Assembly: GCA_030426845.1 (NCBI GenBank)
Contig: JAUHXR010000032.1
Coordinates: 1 to 44,365 of the forward strand
Source of the DNA: Polyangia bacterium
Lineage (GTDB): Bacteria; Myxococcota_A; Polyangia; Polyangiales; Sandaracinaceae
Length of the DNA stretch: 44,365 bases
Reading direction: 5' to 3'
The notes under the pieces are model-generated. The model worked only from the letters and a program-made list of their open reading frames with translations, ran no database searches and had not been told where the DNA came from. Positions 30,041 through 38,600 of this stretch are shown here, in pieces (position 1 is the stretch's first letter; the number at the start of each line of letters is the position of its first letter). A program made the position numbers and the translations under genes.

Positions 30041-33000
30041 GCGGGAACATCCAGAGGAGCGCGCGGTGGGTGGTCGCCCTCGCGATCGGGGCGGTGGCGG
30101 TGACGACCTGCGGGCTCGCGACGCTGGACGGCGGGGAGGCCGAGGGCCAGCTCGCGCCCGTCGCGCCGCCGGTCGCCCGGTCGACGCGGGGCCAGCCGGC
30201 GCCGAGCCCGCGCGCCTGCCAGGCGGCGAGCGGCGAGCCGAGGCTGCTCGAGGCGCGAACGACCTGCGCGGGCTGCGCGCCCGACGCGGTGGTGGTCGAG
30301 CTCACGTTCGATCGGGTGGTGGACACCGTCGAGACGCTCGGACGCATCCAGGTGTCGCCCGACGCGCGGCTCGAGTCGCGCTCCTCCCGGTGCGCGCGGC
30401 GCGTCCTCGTGGGCGGCGCGCTCGCGGCCCAGACCGACTACACGTTCACGATCCCTGGCGCGCCCGGCGAGCCGCCGCGCGAGCTCCTCGTGGAGACCGG
30501 CGGCGGCTACCCGCAGCTCCGGATGCCGGCCCCGATGGCGGTCCTCGCCCCGGGGGCGGGCCTGCCGATCCAGCTCACGCAGGTCCGGCGCCCGCGGCTG
30601 CGCGTCCTGCCGCTGACCGCCGACGAGATCCCGACCGCCGCGCGTGCCTCCGGTGTCGTGCCCTCGGACCGCCGCGCTGAGGATCTGCTCCCCGAGCAGT
30701 GGCGCGGCCGGCTCACCGAGGTCGCGCTCGATCCCGCGGCCGCCGACGAGGACGGCGTGCAGCACGTCGATCCGTTCGGCGCCGGGGACGGGCCGGTCCT
30801 CGCGATCCTCGAGGCGCCCGGGGCCGCGAGCCGCGTCACCATCGCCCAGCGCGCGCACCACTCCGTCGTGCTCAAGGTCGGCCGCGCGGGCGGCGTGGTG
30901 TGGGTCGCCGAGCCCCGGACGGGGCGACCGGTGAGCGGCGCGGCGGTCACGATCTACGAGGGCACCGACCGTCGGTTCTCCGGCCGGACGGACGGGGACG
31001 GCCTCCTCCGGCTGCCCGAGGAGTCGCGGCTCCGCCGGGGCGCGGCGGTCGACGGCTCCCCGCCGCGACGCGGCCGCCGCCGGATGGTCTCGAGCGTCGC
31101 CGCGCCGCTGCGCGCGGTGGTGAGCGCGGGCGGGCGCGTGACCTACGCGAGCGAGGCGTTCCGCACCGGCATCGAGCCGTGGCAGCTCGGCCTCCCCCAC
31201 GGCTACGGCGCGGGCGAGGCGCGCGGCATGATCACGGCGGAGCGCGGCATCTACCGGCCGGGCGAGACGGTGCACCTCCTGGGGATCCTCCGCGAGCTCT
31301 CGCCGGAGGGCGCGCTGCGGGCGCCGCGCGGGCGCGTGCGGATCACCGTCGTCGACCCGGACGGCACCGCGCTGCGAGACACGCAAGTCGGCTTGAGCCC
31401 ATACGGCACGCTTCGCGAGGAGCTCAGCCTCGGCGCTGGGGCGCGCCTCGGGCGCTACCAGGTGGCCGTGCGCACGCCGAGCGGCGCGGAGCTGCGCGGT
31501 CGCTTCGAGGTCGGTGAGTACCGCGCGGACTCCTTCGCGGTCGAGGTCGCCCCGCCGGGGCCGGCCGAGCTGGACGGCGGCGAGCTCGTGCTCCCCGTGT
31601 CCGCGCGCTACCTCTACGGGGCGCCGCTCGCCGGCGGCCAGGCGGAGTGGACGCTGCACTGGCGACCGCGCCGCGTGCAGGTCGCGGGCGCGCCGGGCTT
31701 CGTGTTCGGCGACCCGGAGGTGGACGACTACGCGCGCTTCGTGACGTCAGGCCAGGTGGCGCTGGACGCGACCGGGCACGCCGAGGTGCGCCTGCCGCGC
31801 GCGCTGCTGCCCGACGGGGAGGGCGCGCAGGCGATGGAGCTGATCTTCGAGGCGTCGGTGATGGACGAGGCGGGCGACACGGTGGCCGGCCGCACGGTGC
31901 AGTCGCTCTCGACCGGCGACGTCTGGGTCGGGCTCAAGACGGACCGCTGGGCGGTGTCGCACCAGGCGGGCTGGACGATCCAGGTGGCGGCCGTAGACCC
32001 GCAGGGCGCCCTGGTGGCCGGCCACCCGATCCGCGTGCGGCTGGTCCGGCCCACGTGGCGCACCCACGCCGAGCGCGGTCGCCACGGCGTCCGCTACGAC
32101 GGCGAGTGGGAGGACGTGGAGATCGCGGCGCGCGAGCTCACCTCGGGCACGGCGCCTCGCGAGGAGCGCTTCGCGCTGCCGGGCGGCGGGCGCTACCGCG
32201 CCGAGCTGCTCGACGAGGGCGGCCGCGTGCTGGCCGAGGTCCAGGTCTACGCCTACGGCGGCGAGGTCGACGCGCCGGTGCTGAACCACCCGCGCGTGGA
32301 TGTGCTCGCGGACCAGTCGAGCTACCGGCCGGGCGACACCGCGTCGCTCTTCCCCCAGGTCCCGTGGGCGCGCTCGCTCGCGCTCGTCACGGTGGAGCGC
32401 GAGGGCGTGATGGAGGCGCGGGTCGAGACGCTCGATGGCCCGGGCACCCCGATCCGCGTGCGCGTCGACGATCGCCACGCGCCCAACGTCTTCGTCGGCG
32501 TCGCCGCGCTCCCGATCGGCGGCGAGAGCCCGGCGAGCGGTGTCCCGCTGCGCGTCGGCTACCGCGAGCTCACGGTGAGCCCCGAGCAGCGGCGGCTCGA
32601 CGTCGAGGTGCGGCCGAGCGAGCGCGAGCTCGAGCCCGGGGAGGAGGCGGAGGTCGATGTGACGGTGCGGGATCACCGCGGCCGCCCCGTGCGCGCGGAG
32701 GTCACGCTCTGGGCCGCCGACGAGGGCGTCCTGCGGCTGACCGGCTACCAGACGCCCGACCCGTTCGCGCCGGTGCACGCGCGCCGCAGCAGCCAGGTCA
32801 CCACCGCGGCGAGCCTCGCGCAGTGGACCCAGCCCGACCCCTACACCTGGCCTGACGGCGGCGGGGACGCGCCGGCCGAGGGGGCGTCGGCGCTTCGCTC
32901 CCGCTTCCTGAGCACCGCGTTCTTCTCGCGCCGCGCCGTCGTCACCGACGGGGCGGGCCACGCGCGCGTGCGCTTCGAGATGCCGGACAACCTCACCGAG

Positions 33001-34974
33001 TGGCGGGTGATGGCCGCGGTCGCCGATCGCGGCGACCGGTTCGGCAGCGCCGAGGCGCGCGTGACGACGAGCAAGCCGCTGAGCGCGATGCCGAGCCTGC
33101 CGCGCTTCCTCACCCAGGGGGACCTCGTCGACGCGGGTGTGGTCGTGCACAACCACACCGGCGAGGCCGGCACGGCCACCGTGCGGCTCGCGGTCACCGG
33201 CCCGGCCCGGATCGTCGGCGGGGACGTGCGACGCGTCGAGGTCGCGGACGGCGAGCGGATCCCGGTGCGCTTCACGGTGGTCGCGGCGGGGACCGGCGAG
33301 GTCGGCGTCCGCGCGATCGCGACGCTCGGCGAAGCACAAGACGGCTTCCAGGTCGCGATTCCGTCGCACCCGCCGACCACGGTGACCACGCGCCGGATCA
33401 GCGACGGTGAGCTGAGCGGCTCGCGGGAGCAGTGGCTCCGCGTCCCCCGCGGCGCGCTCCCCGGCGAGTCCGAGCTCGTGATCAATGTCTCACGCGGCGT
33501 CTACTCCGAGATGGAGTCGGGCATCGACTCGCTCATCGAGTATCCGCACGGCTGCGTCGAGCAGACCACATCGCGGCTCATCCCGATGGTGCTGCTCGAG
33601 GAGGTCCTGCGCGACATGGGCGACCCGAGGCTCTCGGGGGACGCGCACCGACGGCGCATGGACGAGGCGATCGCCCACGTCCTGCGTCACCAGAACGACG
33701 ACGGCGGGTTCGGGCTGTGGCCCACCTCGAGCTCGGAGGGGTTCTTGACGGCCTACGCGCTGTGGGGCCTGCTCACCTCGCGCGACCACGGCTACTCCGT
33801 CGACGCGCAGGTCATCGAGCGGGCGACCGCCTACCTGGAGGAGCACGCGAGCCACGGCGACGACATGCACGGGCAGTTCTCCGACCGCGAGATCGAGCCC
33901 TTCGCCGCCTACGTGCTCGCCCAGGCGAGGCGCGACGATCACGGGCTCGCGGATCGGCTCTCGGCCGAGCACGGCACCCTCAGCCAGTTCAGCCTCGGGC
34001 TCCTCGCGGACGCGCTCCAGCGGCGCGAGCGCGCGGGCGTGGCGCCGCTCCTGGCCTCGATCGACCAGAGCGCGCGGCCGTCCTCTGGCGGCGCGCTGAT
34101 CGAGGACCCTCGCGGCGCCGGCGACTACATGAGCTACGGCTCCGACGTCCGCGCGACCTCGAGCGCGGTCCAGGCGATGATCGCGAGCGGCGATCGCGAC
34201 GGAGCGGCGCGGCTGATCGGAGGGATCCTCGGCGAGCGCCGCCGCGACGGAGGCTGGGGCACGACCTACAACAACATGTGGGCGCTCTACGCGCTCACCT
34301 CCTACGCGCGCTCGGCGCCCGCGCCCCGCGGCGAGGCGGCGAGCGTCGCGGTGCGGATCGACGGACGTGAGGTCGGGCGCATCCCGCTCGGCGCGAACGC
34401 GGCGTCCCGTCAGATCCGGATCCCGGCGTCGTCGCTGCCGGCTCCTGGGGGCGGAGCGTCGCTCGTCCTGACGCCGCCGCGCGGCCAGAACCTCCGCTTC
34501 AGCGCCCGGCTCCGGTACGTGCCCGGGGCCGATCAGCAGCCGCCGGTCAACCGTGGGCTCCAGGTCACGCGCGAGCTCCACGACGCGGTGACCTCCGCGC
34601 CGGTCGCTCACCCACAGGTGGGCCAGCTGGTGCGGGTCACGCTGCGCCTGCGGGCGAGCCGGGACACCGAGCAGGTCGCCCTCACCGACTACCTCCCGGC
34701 CGGGCTCGAGCCGGTGGATCAGCGCCTGGAGACCCGCGGCGGCGCCGGGGTGGACGTAGGCGGAGCGGGCTGGGAGTGGGTCGCGATGCACGACGAGCGC
34801 GTGACCTTCTTCGCGCGGAGCGTCCGCGGCGATCGGGTGGCCGAGTACCTGGCGCGGGTGACCCGGAGCGGCGAGTTCGTTCGGCCCGCGCCTCGCGCGG
34901 AGGCGATGTACGACCCGGAGGTCTACGGCGTCGGCGCGCTCGAGCGCGTGGTGATCACCCAGCCCGCTCCCTGA
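30037..34974 (+). CDS. Bacterial alpha-2-macroglobulin (thioester type), partner of PbpC
   Basis: A 1645-aa protein from the ATG at 30037, behind GGAGGAGGAACG. Residues 10-25 form an export segment ending VTTC25; the -1 Thr is unusual for a lipobox, so lipidation is likely but not certain. Macroglobulin domains run to about 950 (for example YRPGETVHLLGILREL, RGIYRPGE). The A2M core (FEMPDNLTEWRVMA) leads to the thioester motif GC1173VEQ; Val replaces the common Leu of CLEQ, and the Cys and Gln that form the bond are present. A thioester-domain helical toroid and a receptor-binding-like C-terminus follow. The protein is thought to trap attacking proteases in the periplasm while PbpC repairs the wall. 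Confidence 0.95.
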   Translation: MSGNIQRSARWVVALAIGAVAVTTCGLATLDGGEAEGQLAPVAPPVARSTRGQPAPSPRACQAASGEPRLLEARTTCAGCAPDAVVVELTFDRVVDTVETLGRIQVSPDARLESRSSRCARRVLVGGALAAQTDYTFTIPGAPGEPPRELLVETGGGYPQLRMPAPMAVLAPGAGLPIQLTQVRRPRLRVLPLTADEIPTAARASGVVPSDRRAEDLLPEQWRGRLTEVALDPAAADEDGVQHVDPFGAGDGPVLAILEAPGAASRVTIAQRAHHSVVLKVGRAGGVVWVAEPRTGRPVSGAAVTIYEGTDRRFSGRTDGDGLLRLPEESRLRRGAAVDGSPPRRGRRRMVSSVAAPLRAVVSAGGRVTYASEAFRTGIEPWQLGLPHGYGAGEARGMITAERGIYRPGETVHLLGILRELSPEGALRAPRGRVRITVVDPDGTALRDTQVGLSPYGTLREELSLGAGARLGRYQVAVRTPSGAELRGRFEVGEYRADSFAVEVAPPGPAELDGGELVLPVSARYLYGAPLAGGQAEWTLHWRPRRVQVAGAPGFVFGDPEVDDYARFVTSGQVALDATGHAEVRLPRALLPDGEGAQAMELIFEASVMDEAGDTVAGRTVQSLSTGDVWVGLKTDRWAVSHQAGWTIQVAAVDPQGALVAGHPIRVRLVRPTWRTHAERGRHGVRYDGEWEDVEIAARELTSGTAPREERFALPGGGRYRAELLDEGGRVLAEVQVYAYGGEVDAPVLNHPRVDVLADQSSYRPGDTASLFPQVPWARSLALVTVEREGVMEARVETLDGPGTPIRVRVDDRHAPNVFVGVAALPIGGESPASGVPLRVGYRELTVSPEQRRLDVEVRPSERELEPGEEAEVDVTVRDHRGRPVRAEVTLWAADEGVLRLTGYQTPDPFAPVHARRSSQVTTAASLAQWTQPDPYTWPDGGGDAPAEGASALRSRFLSTAFFSRRAVVTDGAGHARVRFEMPDNLTEWRVMAAVADRGDRFGSAEARVTTSKPLSAMPSLPRFLTQGDLVDAGVVVHNHTGEAGTATVRLAVTGPARIVGGDVRRVEVADGERIPVRFTVVAAGTGEVGVRAIATLGEAQDGFQVAIPSHPPTTVTTRRISDGELSGSREQWLRVPRGALPGESELVINVSRGVYSEMESGIDSLIEYPHGCVEQTTSRLIPMVLLEEVLRDMGDPRLSGDAHRRRMDEAIAHVLRHQNDDGGFGLWPTSSSEGFLTAYALWGLLTSRDHGYSVDAQVIERATAYLEEHASHGDDMHGQFSDREIEPFAAYVLAQARRDDHGLADRLSAEHGTLSQFSLGLLADALQRRERAGVAPLLASIDQSARPSSGGALIEDPRGAGDYMSYGSDVRATSSAVQAMIASGDRDGAARLIGGILGERRRDGGWGTTYNNMWALYALTSYARSAPAPRGEAASVAVRIDGREVGRIPLGANAASRQIRIPASSLPAPGGGASLVLTPPRGQNLRFSARLRYVPGADQQPPVNRGLQVTRELHDAVTSAPVAHPQVGQLVRVTLRLRASRDTEQVALTDYLPAGLEPVDQRLETRGGAGVDVGGAGWEWVAMHDERVTFFARSVRGDRVAEYLARVTRSGEFVRPAPRAEAMYDPEVYGVGALERVVITQPAP

Positions 34975-35020
34975 GGGGCGCCGGCGCGTCGCTCCTCGAC
35001 CCAACCGCCTCGCGCGGAGG

Positions 35021-35026
35021 TAGACT
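35021..35026 (+). promoter_or_regulatory. -10 element (TAGACT) of the kinase gene
   Basis: TAGACT lies 7 nt before the TTG at 35034, in a 59-bp gap. It predicts a leaderless transcript starting at the TTG. Confidence 0.45.
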
Positions 35027-35033
35027 GCGCCCC

Positions 35034-38000
35034 TTGCTGCGCGAGAAGCTCCAGGCCAACGACCGGATCGGGCCCTACCGCGTCGTCGACGTCCTCGGCC
35101 GCGGCGGGATGGGGGTCGTCTACCGCGCCGAGGACCCCCGCGGCGAGGCGGTCGCGCTGAAGACGGTGTTCAGCGAACGCGCGCACCACGTCGCCTCCAT
35201 CCGCCTCGAGATCAGCACCCTGGCGCGCATCCGGCACCCGGGGGTCGTGCGGGTGCTCGACCACGGCCTCCACGACGGCGCGCCCTGGTACGCGATGGAG
35301 CTGCTCGAAGGCCAGACCCTGCGGGACATCATCCGGCGAGACGACGCCCCCGCCCCGCTCCCGCTCGGCGAGGCCCTGCGGCTCGCGCACCGGGTGTGCG
35401 AGCCGCTTGCCTTCCTGCACGGCGAGGGCGTGGTCCACCGCGATCTCAAGCCGAGCAACGTGTTCCTGCGCGACGGGCGGGAGCCGGTGCTGGTCGACTT
35501 CGGGCTCGTGCAGCGCTTCGGGGGCACGGGGCGCCGCGAGACGCTCCAGGAGGGCGAGCAGCCGCCGGCGGGGACCTACCTCTACATGTCGCCCGAGCAG
35601 CTCGCCGAGGGCGTGCTCGATCCGCGCGCTGACATCTACGCGCTCGGCTGCCTGCTCTACGAGATGGTCGTCGGGCGGCCGCCGTTCCGCGGCAACGTCC
35701 TGCAGCTCACCGTCAAGCACCTGCAGGAGGACCCGACCCCCGCGTCCGCCCGCGTCGAGGGGGTGCCGCGTGAGCTCGACGATCTGCTCGCCAGCATGCT
35801 GCAGAAGCGCCCGACCGATCGCGCGGGCTACGCGGCCGACGTCGCGACCCGGCTCGAGCGCGTCGCGGCCGCGATCGGCGCGCCGCTGCAGGCCGGCGCG
35901 CCGGGGCCCACGCCGCGCGACTACCTCTACCGACCGGACGTCGCGGGCCGCGAGCGAGAGCTGCGCGAGGTCGAGCGAGCGATCGACGATCCCGCCACCA
36001 CCCTCGTGCTCCTTCACGGCCCGAGCGGGGTCGGCAAGACGCGCGTCGCGACCGAGCTGGCCAAGCGCGTCCGGCTCGCGGGGCGACGCGTGGCCAAGGG
36101 CTCCTGCGAGCCGCTCGCCGGCGCGCGGCGCGGGGCCGGAGGCGCGCCCCTGCACGGGCTCCGCGGGGTGCTCCGAGAGGTCGGCGACGTCTGCCGCGGC
36201 GCGGGCGAGGCGACGACGCGCCGGGTGTTCGGGCCGCGCGTCGCGGTGCTGGCGATGTTCGAGCCGAGCCTCGAGGACCTCGTGCCGCGCGAGGCCACCG
36301 CCCCGGCGTGGCTGCCCACGACGGAGGCCTCCCGGCGCCGCCTGCACACGTGGCTGGCGGAGACGCTCACCGCCTACGCGCGAGAGCAGGGGCTCGTGGT
36401 CTTCGTCGACGACGTGCAGTGGGCGGACGAGGTCTCGCTCGGCTTCCTGCGCGCGGTGGCGGAGCGCAGCGTGCCGACGACCGGGCTCACCGTCGTCTGC
36501 ACGTGCCGCGACGAGAGCCCGTCGATCGAGGCCCTGACCACGCCGCGCGGCGGGCTCGACGTCCGGGTCGGTCCGCTCGGCCCGGGCGCGGCGGCCTCGC
36601 TGATCGGCGACATGCTCGGCCACGCGGTGGTCCCGCGCGAGCTGACCGAGCGCGTGATGGAGCGGACCGCGGGCAACCCGCTGCATCTCAGCGAGTTCCT
36701 CCACGCCGCGGTGGCGCGAGGGGTCCTGCGGCGGGACGCCGAGGGCGTGTGGCGGCTGCGCGACGAAGCGGGCGCGCTCGCGGCGCCCCAGACGATCGGG
36801 GAGCTCGCCGCGCTCCGCATCGACGCGTACGGCCAGGTCGCGCGCCAGCTCCTCGAGCTGTTCAGCGCGGCTGGGACCAGCGCCTCGACCGACCTCCTCG
36901 CCGACGCGTCCGAGCTCGGGGAGCTGGACGTCCTCGAGATCGCCGGCGAGCTGATCGCCCAGGGCGTGCTCGAGGAGGACGAGCAGGGCGCGCTGCGCTT
37001 CGCCCACGCGGCGCTGCGCGAGTCGGTCTACGCGCGGATCGAGCGACCCCGCCGGCGCGCGCTTCACCGCCGCGTGGCGGAGGCGCTCGAGGCGCGGGGG
37101 GGCGCGGATCCCGCGGCGCTCGCGACCCACTGGGACCGCGCCGGCGAGCCCGGCCGCGCCGCCCCGCGCTACCTCGAGGCCGCGATGCGGGCGCAGCGCC
37201 AGACCGCGTCCGCGCGCGCCTACGAGCTGTTCGAGCGGGGCTTCGCGCTCGAGCAGGAGACCGGGCGCGCGCCCGACGACGATCTCGACCGGCGTCGCCT
37301 CGAGCTCGCCTACGGCGCGGCGCTCTCCGGGACGGGGCGGCTCGAGCAGGCCGAGCGGGTGCTCAAGCGCACCCTCGAGGCGCTCGGGGCGGCCCTCCCG
37401 ACCCGGCGCGCGGGCTGGGCCGCTCACTCGCTGCGCCAGCTCTTCGGTCACGTCAGCGGCCTTCGCCGCGGGCCGGCGGGCCCCGACGAGACCGACCTCG
37501 CGCTCGAGGCCCTCGAGCTGCTCAACGCAATTCTCATGGCGCGCGCCGACACGCTCGGCCAGGTCGCGACCGCGCTGACCGCCGGCAACCTCGCGGCCAG
37601 CGCGCGGCGCGGCGACGCGAGCGCGGTGGGCCACGCGCGCATGGCGGTCCTCGCCGGCCTCGCGGGGATGGAGTCCCTCTCGGAGCGCTACCTCTCGCAG
37701 GCACGCGACGCGAGCGCGGGCCAGCCAGTGCCGCCTCGTGTCTACGCGAGCGAGGCGCTCGTGCACCTCGCGCGGGGCCGCTGGCATCGGCTCGAGGCGC
37801 TCGTCGAGCCCGCCGTCCAGGCGTGTCAGACAGCGGGCGACTTCCAGTCCGAGGTCCAGATCCGGCTGTACGCGGTGGGCGCCGCGGTCGTGCGCGGGCG
37901 CCCGGTCGACTGCGCGCGTCAGCTCGAGCCGGCCCTCGCGCTCGCCGAGAGCCACGGCTACGCGATCGAGCGCGTCCACCTCCTCGGGAACCGCGCCGCC

Positions 38001-38588
38001 GGCCTCGTGCTCGCCGGTGACACGCGGGCTGCGCGCGATGCGCTGGACGCTCACGCGGCCTCCCTCGTGAGCGGCGAGGATCCCGTCGCGACCACGCTCG
38101 CGCGCGTGCTCGACGCCGCGGTGACCCTGATGGAGCGACCGAGCCGCGCGCGCCCCGCCGCCGACGCGGCCCGCGCCGCGCTCGCGAGCGTGCCGCGGGG
38201 CAGCCCGGGCTACGTCGTCCACCACCTGTTCCTCCCGGCCGTCTACCTCGGCCTCGCGGAGCGCGGAGACCGCACGGCGCTCGGGCCGGCGCGCGCGCTG
38301 ACCGACGCGCTCGCCCGGCAGGGTCGGGCGCAGCCCGCGGCTCGGCCGGTGGCGACGCTCTTCCGCGCGATCGCCGAGCGGCTCGCAGGGCGGCCGGACG
38401 ACGCCGCGCGCACGCTCGACGAGGCCGAGGACGGAGCGGCTCGCCTGGGGCTCGACTGGGCCGCGGGAGTGGCCGCCTTCGAGCGCGCGCGGGCCGGCCG
38501 CGCGTCGAGCGACGAGGCGCGCCGACGGCTGTCCGCGATCGGCGCGGCGCACCCGCCCTACCTCTACGCTCGGCCGGGCGAGAGCTGA
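35034..38588 (+). CDS. Ser/Thr protein kinase fused to AAA/STAND-type ATPase and TPR region (1184 aa)
   Basis: Start TTG at 35034 (MLREKLQANDRIGPYRVV), chosen because the kinase domain starts at once and a -10 is 7 nt upstream; no Shine-Dalgarno. Kinase domain about 10-280: GRGGMGVVYRAED, ALKTV, H135-R-D-L-K-P-S-N, D155-F-G, SPEQL. ATPase domain about 300-560: Walker A G329-P-S-G-V-G-K-T, Walker B VVFVDDVQWADE. The rest (about 700-1184) is TPR-like helices. It is probably cytoplasmic, with no membrane helix. Such proteins sense a signal through TPRs and the NTPase and phosphorylate targets. The cyclase-oxygenase gene begins only 12 bp downstream, but with its own -10. Confidence 0.93.
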   Translation: MLREKLQANDRIGPYRVVDVLGRGGMGVVYRAEDPRGEAVALKTVFSERAHHVASIRLEISTLARIRHPGVVRVLDHGLHDGAPWYAMELLEGQTLRDIIRRDDAPAPLPLGEALRLAHRVCEPLAFLHGEGVVHRDLKPSNVFLRDGREPVLVDFGLVQRFGGTGRRETLQEGEQPPAGTYLYMSPEQLAEGVLDPRADIYALGCLLYEMVVGRPPFRGNVLQLTVKHLQEDPTPASARVEGVPRELDDLLASMLQKRPTDRAGYAADVATRLERVAAAIGAPLQAGAPGPTPRDYLYRPDVAGRERELREVERAIDDPATTLVLLHGPSGVGKTRVATELAKRVRLAGRRVAKGSCEPLAGARRGAGGAPLHGLRGVLREVGDVCRGAGEATTRRVFGPRVAVLAMFEPSLEDLVPREATAPAWLPTTEASRRRLHTWLAETLTAYAREQGLVVFVDDVQWADEVSLGFLRAVAERSVPTTGLTVVCTCRDESPSIEALTTPRGGLDVRVGPLGPGAAASLIGDMLGHAVVPRELTERVMERTAGNPLHLSEFLHAAVARGVLRRDAEGVWRLRDEAGALAAPQTIGELAALRIDAYGQVARQLLELFSAAGTSASTDLLADASELGELDVLEIAGELIAQGVLEEDEQGALRFAHAALRESVYARIERPRRRALHRRVAEALEARGGADPAALATHWDRAGEPGRAAPRYLEAAMRAQRQTASARAYELFERGFALEQETGRAPDDDLDRRRLELAYGAALSGTGRLEQAERVLKRTLEALGAALPTRRAGWAAHSLRQLFGHVSGLRRGPAGPDETDLALEALELLNAILMARADTLGQVATALTAGNLAASARRGDASAVGHARMAVLAGLAGMESLSERYLSQARDASAGQPVPPRVYASEALVHLARGRWHRLEALVEPAVQACQTAGDFQSEVQIRLYAVGAAVVRGRPVDCARQLEPALALAESHGYAIERVHLLGNRAAGLVLAGDTRAARDALDAHAASLVSGEDPVATTLARVLDAAVTLMERPSRARPAADAARAALASVPRGSPGYVVHHLFLPAVYLGLAERGDRTALGPARALTDALARQGRAQPAARPVATLFRAIAERLAGRPDDAARTLDEAEDGAARLGLDWAAGVAAFERARAGRASSDEARRRLSAIGAAHPPYLYARPGES

Positions 38589-38594
38589 TACAAC
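38589..38594 (+). promoter_or_regulatory. Extended -10 (TGATACAAC) of the cyclase-oxygenase gene
   Basis: TACAAC directly follows the kinase stop TGA and is 6 nt from the GTG at 38601. The stop codon supplies the TGn extension. A leaderless start is predicted. Confidence 0.45.
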
Positions 38595-38600
38595 CCGCGA